NCBI GenBank assembly: GCA_041695045.1 | Contig: JBGFRR010000058.1 | Location: 1-14,498 of the forward strand | Length of the DNA: 14,498 nt | Reading direction: 5' to 3' | From: JBGFRR01 sp041695045 | Lineage (GTDB): Bacteria > Bacteroidota > Ignavibacteria > UBA10030 | Part shown: positions 1 to 6,034 of the stretch, in pieces | Layout: each line of letters starts with the position of its first letter | Position numbering within the stretch: the stretch's first letter is position 1 | The notes under the pieces: generated by a model | What the model saw: the letters and a program-made list of their open reading frames with translations, nothing else | Databases searched by the model: none | What the model was told of the DNA's origin: nothing | Made by a program: the position numbers and the translations under genes

Positions 1-46
1 CGCGCATGATGGACGATCTCCTCTGTTGGTGGTGAGTAGCTACAAA

Positions 47-52
47 TATAAT
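47..52 (+). promoter_or_regulatory. Candidate -10 box
   Basis: A perfect TATAAT lies in an AT-rich patch upstream of the first gene. The sequence 15-17 bases before it (TGTTGG/TTGGTG) is only a weak -35. It could start the transcript for the damaged transport locus, but the downstream start lies over 200 bases away. Low certainty. Confidence 0.3.
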
Positions 53-78
53 ACATCATCGCGCGGTTGCGACATGGA

Positions 79-98
79 ATAGAAAAAATATTTTCTAT
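79..98. repeat. Short AT-rich inverted repeat
   Basis: ATAGAAAA at 79-86 is matched by its reverse complement TTTTCTAT at 91-98 around an AATA loop. It is followed at 101-120 by GTTTTTCAACAGCCTGCTAG, whose reverse complement resembles a sequence I recall next to IS elements and gene ends in many environmental bacteria; that link is from memory only. The hairpin could be a weak terminator for a gene left of the window or an old element edge. Confidence 0.35.
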
Positions 99-286
99 GA
101 GTTTTTCAACAGCCTGCTAGACCGGCGAGCCGACCCTGCTCGATGAACTCTTGTATCGGCCGCACAACTCGCTCAGTCTCCAGAACCAAAAAGCGAGCGA
201 ACGTGAAGATCAGGGAATTTCTGTTTGTAAAGCGGAAGCTCATCAACCAGCTCAGCGACGAACGCTACCGGGCCATTCAAGGGACG

Positions 287-1051
287 ATGGATACCGAGCA
301 TGCCTTCGCGCTCTTTCTCGTCATCGCTGCCGTGGCGCTGTTTGCATCGGAGCGGTATCCGGTGGACCTCGTTGCGCTGATGCTCATGGGCGTGCTCCTC
401 GTCAGCGGCATCGTAACAGCGGAAGAGGGCATTTCGGGATTCAGCAACACGGCCACGGTTACCGTTGGGGCGATGTTCATCCTCAGCGCGGGGCTGTTCA
501 AGACCGGCGTCGTGAACATGATGGGCGCATGGGTGGTGAAAGCGTACCGATTCAATTTTTGGGTCGCTCTGGCGATGACGATGGTCGTAGCGGGGGCGCT
601 GTCGGCATTCATCAACAACACACCGGTCGTCGCGATTTTCATTCCCATCACGCTCGGTGTTGCTCTGGAAAAAACCGGCGCGGCACTGTTCATTTCACAG
701 AAGCTTTTAGCACTGTTCGGCTCCTTCGGACCCGTCGCCATGGTTGCGACGTTTTACCTGCTCACCTCATTGCTGACGGAGATGATGTCCAACAACGCAA
801 CAGCCGTGCTCCTTGCTCCGATTGTCATCGCCACGGCGGGCGCGCTCGAAGCCGACCCGCGTCCATTCCTCATGGCCATTGCCTTTGCCTCATCGGCCAG
901 CTTCATGACGCCGGTCGGGTATCAAACCAACACGATGATCTACAGCGTCGGTCGGTACCGCTTTGCCGACTTTCTGCGCGTCGGTACGCCGCTGAACATT
1001 CTGTTCTTCATCATCGCACCGATCTTTATTCCGGTGTTCTGGCCGCTGTAG
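287..1051 (+). CDS. SLC13/DASS-family permease, internally deleted
   Basis: This encodes an inner-membrane carrier of the SLC13 (divalent anion:Na+ symporter)/CitT-ArsB type. The N-terminal half has three hydrophobic helices and a fourth running into the re-entrant motif INNTPVVAIFIP. Directly after it comes LGVALEKTGA, which normally opens the C-terminal half, then the second motif SNNATAVLLAPI and two more hydrophobic segments ending IFIPVFWPL. Family members are usually near 590 residues; this is 254, so the end of half one, both TrkA-C/RCK domains and the start of half two are missing without loss of frame. I chose ATG 287 because hydrophobic sequence begins there and AAGGGA lies just upstream. 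An in-frame ATG at 143 would add 48 polar residues of no recognised kind. The usual substrates are sulfate or dicarboxylates. The family is clear; function of this form is doubtful. Confidence 0.75.
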   Translation: MDTEHAFALFLVIAAVALFASERYPVDLVALMLMGVLLVSGIVTAEEGISGFSNTATVTVGAMFILSAGLFKTGVVNMMGAWVVKAYRFNFWVALAMTMVVAGALSAFINNTPVVAIFIPITLGVALEKTGAALFISQKLLALFGSFGPVAMVATFYLLTSLLTEMMSNNATAVLLAPIVIATAGALEADPRPFLMAIAFASSASFMTPVGYQTNTMIYSVGRYRFADFLRVGTPLNILFFIIAPIFIPVFWPL

Positions 1052-1066
1052 TCAAGGAGGGTTCCG

Positions 1067-1261
1067 ATGCAACCGATTTCCGAATGGCTCGAGCAACTGC
1101 GTAACGTGCTTGACTTCAACATCATCACCATTGGCAGCACGCCGCTCACGCTCTGGACGAGTTCCAACAACCATCAGAAAGGACTTCATCATGATGCGAC
1201 CTCAGTTGCTTGCGGTGATACTCTTGAGCTTGTTCGTCGGCACAGCACCAGCTCAGAATGA
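1067..1261 (+). pseudogene. MscS-type mechanosensitive channel, N-terminal stub
   Basis: A perfect ribosome site, AAGGAGG at 1054-1060, precedes ATG 1067 by six bases, 15 bases after the permease stop. The first 29 residues or so (MQPISEWLEQLRNVLDFNII then TIGSTPLTL) resemble the start of small MscS channels, where this segment leads into the first membrane helix. After about position 1155 the resemblance ends, and the frame runs through the upstream region and start of the next gene to a TGA at 1259-1261. MscS proteins are normally around 280-300 residues, so nearly the whole channel, including the pore helix, is gone. The strong ribosome site implies a formerly well-translated gene. The family call rests on a short stretch and is moderate. 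Confidence 0.5.
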
Positions 1262-1843
1262 GAATGAAGATGAGCCGCGGCACAAGGAATTTGTGAGTCT
1301 CTTGAAGAAGAAGTATTTCCAAGTTGGGGCGTTGGTGCAGGTGTTTGCAGACTTTCAAACGGAGCGGACAAAGGGAAGGAACGGTTTCTCCATCGCCAAC
1401 TTGCGCTGGAAGGTAGACGGCGAGTTTGATGACGGTTACGGATACGCATTCGAGATGAGCTTCACACGCTCTCCCGCCATCCTCGACGCGCGCCTTCACT
1501 ACGCCTTTGACCCAGCGTTCACGGCCGACCTCGGCTTATTTAAACCTCCGTTCAGCAAGCAGAAGTTCTTTCTACCCGCCTGGCGTTCGCCGGCGGGCCG
1601 ACGAACATCTCATCCGGCTATCACCTCACGGGCGGCTACCGTGTCACAAGCAAGTCGCAGGTACTCGTGCGGGTCGATTCCTTTTCGGCAACGTGGCTCC
1701 AGCCAAAATCTACACTGTTCATCCTCGGGTACAACGTCTGGCCGACAAGCGTCTCGAAAATCCAAGCAAACTACATCCACCCGCTCGATGGGAGGCCGAA
1801 CGAGCGGGGACAACTGTTGATGAATTTCCAGGTTTCGTTCTAA
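1191..1843 (+). pseudogene. Phosphate-selective porin O/P-like protein, deleted and frameshifted
   Basis: ATG 1191 follows AGAAAGGA at 1176-1183 and opens a signal peptide (MMRPQLLAVILLSLFVGTAP, then AQ). Next come barrel strands typical of Porin_O_P: FSIANLRWKVDGEF, GYAFEMSFTR, LDARLHYAF and LGLFKPPFSKQ. Around 1565-1590 the match moves to another frame (codon starts 0 mod 3 to 2 mod 3). From about 1583 that frame gives LAFAGGPTNISSGYHLTGGY, then RVTSKSQVLVRVDSFS and a terminal LLMNFQVSF with TAA at 1841-1843. The closing Phe is the usual outer-membrane barrel signature. Both ends of the porin are therefore present but joined out of frame, with the middle (surface loops and central strands) missing. 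The family is normally 350-420 residues; about 215 codons remain. In the original frame translation runs to 1820 as junk. It probably formed an anion-uptake locus with the permease. Confidence 0.75.
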
Positions 1844-1870
1844 GCATCACGGACCCCCTTCCGGGTAACC

Positions 1871-2572
1871 ATGCGCCTCGCACTCATTTCCGATATCCAT
1901 GCCAACCTCGAAGCGCTTACCACAACGTTCGAATCGATCGATAAGCGAAAGGTCGATCAGATCATCTGTTTGGGTGACATTGTCGGTTACGGTGCGGATC
2001 CCAGCGAGTGCCTGCGCCTCGTGCGGGAGCGGTGTCAGACCATCATCATCGGCAACCACGACCTTGCGGCGGTCAAGACGGAAAAGGCAGAGGATTACAA
2101 CACTACAGCACGGATTGCCGCGCACTGGACAAACGGCGTGCTGTCGGACGATGAAAAAGCGCATCTCACCAGTTTGCCGTATACAGCAACGCTCGAAAAC
2201 CTTCTCTTCGTACACGGCTCACCGTACGAGCCGGAAGAGTTTCATTACATCCTCTCGAGTCGCGACGCCGTCGACGCGATGGCGTTTTTCTCCCAAAGAA
2301 TCTGTTTCATCGGCCACTCGCACGTGCCGGGAATGTTTTCAGAGCAGGGTCGTGTGACGACTATCGGTGCGGAGGAGAGGTATTTGATCAATGTGGGAAG
2401 TGTTGGCCAGCCGCGGGATGGAAACCCAATGCTGAGTTTTGGCTTGCTCGATACGGAGAAGTGGAAGTACGAAAACATCCGTCTCTCCTATGACGCAGAA
2501 ACGGCTGCGCGTAAGATAATTGCCGCAGGATTACCCCCCGTGTTGGGAGAGCGGTTGATGGTGGGAATGTGA
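1871..2572 (+). CDS. Calcineurin-like metallophosphoesterase (YfcE/MJ0936-like)
   Basis: This is a 233-residue cytoplasmic phosphoesterase with all the usual metal-binding motifs. They are D8-x-H10 (SDIHAN), GD36 in CLGDIVGYG, GNHD at 61-64, H115 in FVHGSP and GHSHVP at 148-153. The later NVGSVGQPRDG (174-184) is typical of the small YfcE-like branch. These enzymes use two metal ions to cleave phosphomono- or diesters; the natural substrate cannot be read from sequence. The start has only a weak GGG-type ribosome site (1863-1865), consistent with read-through from the porin 27 bases upstream. No defects were seen, in contrast to the three genes before it. Confidence 0.9.
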   Translation: MRLALISDIHANLEALTTTFESIDKRKVDQIICLGDIVGYGADPSECLRLVRERCQTIIIGNHDLAAVKTEKAEDYNTTARIAAHWTNGVLSDDEKAHLTSLPYTATLENLLFVHGSPYEPEEFHYILSSRDAVDAMAFFSQRICFIGHSHVPGMFSEQGRVTTIGAEERYLINVGSVGQPRDGNPMLSFGLLDTEKWKYENIRLSYDAETAARKIIAAGLPPVLGERLMVGM

Positions 2573-2652
2573 GGAAGGAAGATGGATGATGTCAGAGGTC
2601 GGGGGACGATGCTGGACGGTACGGCGACCTCATGCCGCCGACTTCTGCTTTC

Positions 2653-3486
2653 TTACTTCGTCGTCAGCAGAGCAAGGAGGCGATCTTTCTTCATGGTCGA
2701 AACGGCGACGCAGAGTGTTCCGCTCTCCGTCGTCCAGAGGACAACGTTGCAGTCGGGGTGCAAAGGGTCGGTGTACCAACCGGTTTCTGCCAACGCGGCC
2801 TTTGCGGCGGGGGGAAGCCCGAGGGTGGAATTCGTATCGACCTCACGCTGATCCACTTGATAGACGTACAGTATCTCGTCCCCGATGCGATACATGACGT
2901 GCGCAAGCGTTACCCCCGCATACTCCGATGAGATGGCGCCGTACCAATCGCACTCCTCAATCGACTTCACGTGAACGGCGAAGCGCACGTTGTTCCGCTC
3001 GAAGAATCCCACCACGCCTTCCGGATAGCAGGAAACGACCGTCGGTTTCATCTCGCCCGAACGGATCAGCGCAAAGTTGACGATCGTCTGGTTGATGATA
3101 TCGTTGGATGCAGTGTGAAGCGCGTTGCCGTTGTCGGGTTGACGCGGCGTAAACATCAGCACCATCACGACGGCAGCGATTCCCACAGCGAGCGCCGGCG
3201 CCAACACGCGGCTCTGGAAGAACTGATCGAGCAAGCCTTGCTCGGCGCGTGTCTCTTGCCGAAGAGTTTGGAGAATGCCCCGTGCAATATGCGGCGGTGT
3301 TGTGGCGCGGCGGATACGGGCACGAACAAGCTGTTTGGCGAGCACTTCAAGGTCATGCTCACGCTTGCAGCGAGCGCAGAGCTCAAGATGATGGCGGAAG
3401 GATTGTTCAACATCGGTGGAAAGCACGCCGTCGATCGCGTGCCCCATATAATCCTGGACGTCAGAGCAAGTAAGCATAGGCATCAT
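2653..3486 (-). CDS. Zinc-finger anti-sigma factor (zf-HC2/ZAS), membrane anchored
   Basis: This 277-residue protein begins with a zinc anti-sigma domain. C7 and H33-x3-C37-x2-C40 (HHLELCARC) form the ZAS motif that holds and releases a cognate ECF sigma factor. A single membrane helix lies at about 94-113 (VLAPALAVGIAAVVMVLMF), so residues 1-90 are cytoplasmic and 120-277 lie outside the inner membrane. The outer part has two well-separated Cys (in VVSCYPEG and EECDWYG) and a DCNVVLWTTESGTLCVAVS segment; I do not recognise the domain, which may be the sensor. It begins 18 bases after the sigma gene stop, as in a sigma/anti-sigma operon. The ribosome site is poor, and ATGs at residues 1, 2 and 4 are all possible starts. 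It ends 80 bases from the convergent phosphoesterase. Confidence 0.87.
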   Translation of the reverse strand: MMPMLTCSDVQDYMGHAIDGVLSTDVEQSFRHHLELCARCKREHDLEVLAKQLVRARIRRATTPPHIARGILQTLRQETRAEQGLLDQFFQSRVLAPALAVGIAAVVMVLMFTPRQPDNGNALHTASNDIINQTIVNFALIRSGEMKPTVVSCYPEGVVGFFERNNVRFAVHVKSIEECDWYGAISSEYAGVTLAHVMYRIGDEILYVYQVDQREVDTNSTLGLPPAAKAALAETGWYTDPLHPDCNVVLWTTESGTLCVAVSTMKKDRLLALLTTK

Positions 3487-3504
3487 TCATTCAAATAAGG
3501 CTGC

Positions 3505-4119
3505 TCAGTCGGTGTTGATCAACCCTTGTTTCTGTGCGTAATCAAGGAGCGCGGCCTGAAGAAGTTTCCGGCCGCGGTGCAGTCGCGAGCGCACCGTTCC
3601 GATGGGAATATCCACAAACTCCGCAATCTCCTCGTATGTTAATCCTTCAATGTCGCACAGGATGACCACCGTTCGAAAATCATCCGGCACCTGCTGGAGC
3701 GCCTGCATCACTTCATCTCCCATCAGGTTGCCGTAGAACTTTTCCTGCAAGTTGTTCGGGTCGGTGGATTCCGCGCGAATCGCGTTGTAAAAGTTTTCAA
3801 CTTCTCCGTAATCAACCGTGTCAGGCTCCTTCACTTCCTTCCGGTAGCGGTTGATGTAGGAGTTCTTCATGATCCGGAAGAGCCACGCACGGATGTTCGT
3901 TCCTTTTTCGTACTTGTCCCAAAAGCGGTACGCTTTCAGATACGTTTCCTGCAGTAAATCCTGTGCGTCGTCTTGGTTGCCGGTGGTTCTGAGCGCGAAG
4001 TTATAGAGCACATCCATGTGCGGGATGGCCTCCGCTTCGAACTCCTTGTGCTTCTTTCTTGTCGAACGCGAAAGAAGCGCAAGCGGAATACAAACCCCCT
4101 GAATAATCGAGTCAATCAT
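3505..4119 (-). CDS. ECF (sigma-70 family, RpoE/SigR-like) sigma factor
   Basis: A 204-residue alternative sigma factor. Region 2 spans about 33-97: NFALRTTGNQDDAQDLLQET, AYRFWDKYEKGTNIRAWLFR, then IMKNSYINRYRK. Region 4 spans about 135-190, with the helix-turn-helix YEEIAEFVDIPIGTVRSRLH and RGRKLL. The linker is unusually acidic (VENFYNAIRAESTDPNN). Together with the following ZAS-motif anti-sigma this resembles SigR/ECF12-like redox systems, but the group cannot be fixed by eye. GAAGGCGG upstream of ATG 4119 is an acceptable ribosome site. A GGAAC-N18-GTT promoter at 4170-4195 suggests it transcribes its own operon. The first ~32 residues (IIQGVCIPLALLSRSTRKKH) are an extension, so a start further downstream is possible. 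Confidence 0.93.
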   Translation of the reverse strand: MIDSIIQGVCIPLALLSRSTRKKHKEFEAEAIPHMDVLYNFALRTTGNQDDAQDLLQETYLKAYRFWDKYEKGTNIRAWLFRIMKNSYINRYRKEVKEPDTVDYGEVENFYNAIRAESTDPNNLQEKFYGNLMGDEVMQALQQVPDDFRTVVILCDIEGLTYEEIAEFVDIPIGTVRSRLHRGRKLLQAALLDYAQKQGLINTD

Positions 4120-4169
4120 GAGCCGCCTTCAAGCAATGCCTATCGGCAGGACCGGCGACCTGCATCTTC

Positions 4170-4195
4170 AACAGCACTCGCCGCCCGCTAGTTCC
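4170..4195 (-). promoter_or_regulatory. Candidate ECF-type promoter (autoregulation of the sigma operon)
   Basis: On the minus strand GGAAC (4195-4191) is followed after exactly 18 bases by GTT (4172-4170). This is the spacing of RpoE/SigR-type ECF promoters. The -10 part ends about 50 bases before the sigma factor start at 4119. The rest of the 162-base gap to the carboxypeptidase gene shows only a weak hairpin, CCGGGTCT/AGACCGG at 4277-4294, over the carboxypeptidase stop. Confidence 0.55.
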
Positions 4196-4281
4196 ACCGA
4201 GGAAAGGGATTGTGCAAGCCTCGCTGCCTGCTATAACCTACGAAAAAGCCTCATTGAGAGCAAGCGATGAATCGGCCGGGT

Positions 4282-5490
4282 CTATCGAGACCGGAGCAGC
4301 TTGCTGAACTTACTCTGCGGAAAAGTCCGGTCGATCCGAATCTGCTCCCCACTGAAGCGCAATCCCGCGCCGTCTACCTCCTCGAACGCGCCGAAGGTTG
4401 AAAGGTCGCCAATGTCCGTTACCCGCACGATGCGTTCGACTGTTCTGGTGCCGGGAGTAAACTGTTCTTCAATGTTGCAGCCGATGTCCACTGTCGCGGG
4501 CTGGAGCGAATCGTTCACTACAATTGTTGCGCCACGGACAATGATATCGTACAGGTTCTCGCCGTTGAACGGTAAACTTTCATACGCGCTGAGTTGTGCC
4601 TGATCGTACGAACCAGTGGCAATGCCGTTGAGTGAGGCAAGCAAACCGACAAAGTTGAGTTTGCGCAGGAACATTTTCTCCGGGTCGATCGGCCAACCGC
4701 CGGATTCGACAAGGAGGGTGCTCGTCCCCCATTGCTGAAAGTTATCCCCGAACGCACGCGGCTCAAACGTGTCGTCATACTTCGCAAGATGGCCGGGAAT
4801 GAACAACTGCATCGTTTTAGCAAACGCCGCCGCGAGGGAGAGTGCGCGTTTGCGGGCTGGAGTAATCGTCTTCGCCTCATCCGCCGCGGGAGCATGCAGC
4901 GCAATGGCGGCGACCTTCTTCGACGGCCCAACCGTGAAGCGCGGGTCCTGGTCGTGCAAGTTGAATCCAAACTCCGGTTTGTGCTTTTCCTGTGTTTCCT
5001 TCAGGATGCGTGCTTCAGATGTGACAAGTTTAAGCGCATCACGGTTTATGTCGATCTCATGCACGCTGCGGCGCTGGAAGCGTTCGGCGCCGTCGGGATT
5101 CAACATGGGAATCATCAGTAGTGTGAGTTTTTCCCGAATCGTTTGGACAATCTCATCATCCGGCACGGCATCGAAATAACGCATCATATCCACGAGCGCC
5201 ATCGTTGCTGTCGGTTCATCGCCGTGCATTTGCGACCAGAGAAGCACCTTCACTGCTCCGGTTCCATACGTGAAGAGTGCAATCATTCTTTCCTCACTTG
5301 ACTTGCCGAGCGGTTCCTGCTTTATCGTGCCGAGCTCGTGGAATGGTTTGAGCCAGCCCAGAAGCTCAGCCTGCGTGAAGCGTCGTGTTGTGATACCCGG
5401 ATGCTTGAACCGGTCGTAGTTGTCGAAAAGCCTGCGCGCAATCGCTTCCTGTGCGTGCGACGCAACGGGACTGGTCATAATCATCACCAT
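4282..5490 (-). CDS. M14-family zinc carboxypeptidase
   Basis: A 402-residue metallopeptidase of the carboxypeptidase A type. The zinc ligands H89 and E92 lie in SQMHGDEPTA and the third ligand H179 in FNLHDQDP. MIPMLNPDG (127-134) and DINRD (147-151, R150) form the substrate-carboxylate site, and E262 in LLVESGGW is the general base. After the catalytic domain, about 300-402 is a small beta-rich tail. The N-terminus MVMIMTSPVASHAQ looks like the end of a signal peptide, suggesting export to periplasm or outside, but the start is poor: no ribosome site, and upstream codons add only PSVPFFL before a TGA at 5514-5512. ATG 5515-5513 in another frame would make a full signal peptide after a one-base change. 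The likely role is removal of C-terminal residues from peptides or cell-wall peptides; specificity is unknown. Confidence 0.88.
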   Translation of the reverse strand: MVMIMTSPVASHAQEAIARRLFDNYDRFKHPGITTRRFTQAELLGWLKPFHELGTIKQEPLGKSSEERMIALFTYGTGAVKVLLWSQMHGDEPTATMALVDMMRYFDAVPDDEIVQTIREKLTLLMIPMLNPDGAERFQRRSVHEIDINRDALKLVTSEARILKETQEKHKPEFGFNLHDQDPRFTVGPSKKVAAIALHAPAADEAKTITPARKRALSLAAAFAKTMQLFIPGHLAKYDDTFEPRAFGDNFQQWGTSTLLVESGGWPIDPEKMFLRKLNFVGLLASLNGIATGSYDQAQLSAYESLPFNGENLYDIIVRGATIVVNDSLQPATVDIGCNIEEQFTPGTRTVERIVRVTDIGDLSTFGAFEEVDGAGLRFSGEQIRIDRTFPQSKFSKLLRSR

Positions 5491-5547
5491 AAGGAAGAAT
5501 GGAACGGACGGTCATCGCTGTGTCTCTGACTTGTGTAAGAGGGGTGG

Positions 5548-5553
5548 ATAATA
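5548..5553 (-). promoter_or_regulatory. Candidate -10 box for the M14 peptidase gene
   Basis: TATTAT on the minus strand lies about 58 bases upstream of the annotated peptidase start, in the divergent intergenic region. No convincing -35 is visible, so this is weak. Confidence 0.25.
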
Positions 5554-5605
5554 TACGGGATTCTTTGTAGGGATGCATGGCGGGAGCAGAACCAGGAGCA
5601 GTGTA

Positions 5606-5634
5606 TTGACATTCGGACACTCATTCTTTATATT
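5606..5634 (+). promoter_or_regulatory. Strong sigma70-type promoter for the BMC genes
   Basis: A perfect TTGACA (5606-5611), a 17-base spacer and TATATT (5629-5634) make a near-consensus housekeeping promoter. Transcription should begin near 5641, leaving a leader of about 40 bases before the first shell gene. The ribosome site AAAGGAG (5669-5675) is also strong. No operator palindrome is obvious around it, which fits constitutive or high-level expression. Confidence 0.7.
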
Positions 5635-5682
5635 GGCGGCGGTTTCGTTCCCTCCCTTTCGTACACACAAAGGAGACGTTCA

Positions 5683-5979
5683 ATGTCAGACATTTCGCTC
5701 GACGCTCTTGGCATGGTGGAAACCAAAGGACTCGTTGGCGCCATCGAAGCCGCGGACGCGATGGTCAAAGCAGCCAAAGTTACCCTCATCGGAAAAGAAC
5801 AGATTGGCGGCGGGTATGTTACCGTGATGGTGCGCGGCGATGTCGGCGCCGTGAAAGCCGCGACCGATGCCGGAGCGGCGGCGGCGCAGCGTGTCGGTGA
5901 GCTGGTATCCGTGCACGTCATCCCTCGCCCGCACAGCGACGTTGAACTGATTCTCCCGAAACGTCCCTCGTCAAAGTAA
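5683..5979 (+). CDS. BMC-H microcompartment shell protein (PduA/EutM-like)
   Basis: A 98-residue single BMC domain, the building block of hexameric shell tiles of bacterial microcompartments. The diagnostic segments are ALGMVETKGLVGAIEAADAM (8-27), the pore-loop region IGGGYVTVMVRGDVGAVKAA (41-60) and the C-terminal VSVHVIPRPHSDVE. The Gly-rich pore loop IGGG suggests a small pore passing polar metabolites, as in PduA. It has a near-consensus promoter and strong ribosome site and is followed 55 bases later by a second BMC-H gene. No BMC-P pentamer, BMC-T trimer or encapsulated enzyme is in the window, so the compartment type cannot be told; the pair may be a satellite of a locus elsewhere. 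Confidence 0.95.
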   Translation: MSDISLDALGMVETKGLVGAIEAADAMVKAAKVTLIGKEQIGGGYVTVMVRGDVGAVKAATDAGAAAAQRVGELVSVHVIPRPHSDVELILPKRPSSK

Positions 5980-5992
5980 TTATTCCCCCACG

Positions 5993-6025
5993 AGACCTGC
6001 GAGGCTTTGAAAACCTTGCAGGTCT
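5993..6025. repeat. Palindrome/hairpin between the two BMC genes
   Basis: AGACCTGCGAGG (5993-6004) pairs with CCTTGCAGGTCT (6014-6025) around a nine-base loop, giving a 12-bp stem with one G-U pair. No T-run follows, so it is not a typical intrinsic terminator. The sequence matches the style of dispersed AGACCTGCAAGG palindromes that I recall from Ignavibacteria-type genomes. It ends nine bases before the next ATG and could mask or position that gene's weak ribosome site, setting the ratio of the two shell proteins. Confidence 0.75.
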
Positions 6026-6034
6026 ATTTCATCT

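Noticed and set aside
143..286. Upstream in-frame extension of the permease and an overlapping frame containing LLYRPHNSL, reminiscent of transposase C-termini
   Set aside because: The match to transposase RPH motifs is only a few residues and the frame then continues as a shadow of the permease; no transposase domain is present.
2971..3498. Plus-strand reading frame of 175 codons opposite the anti-sigma gene
   Set aside because: The minus-strand frame carries the ZAS motif, membrane helix and operon spacing; the plus frame is its shadow.
4277..4294. Hairpin at the end of the peptidase gene as a terminator
   Set aside because: The stem is short and bulged, and the nearest T-run (about 30 bases on) does not follow it directly.
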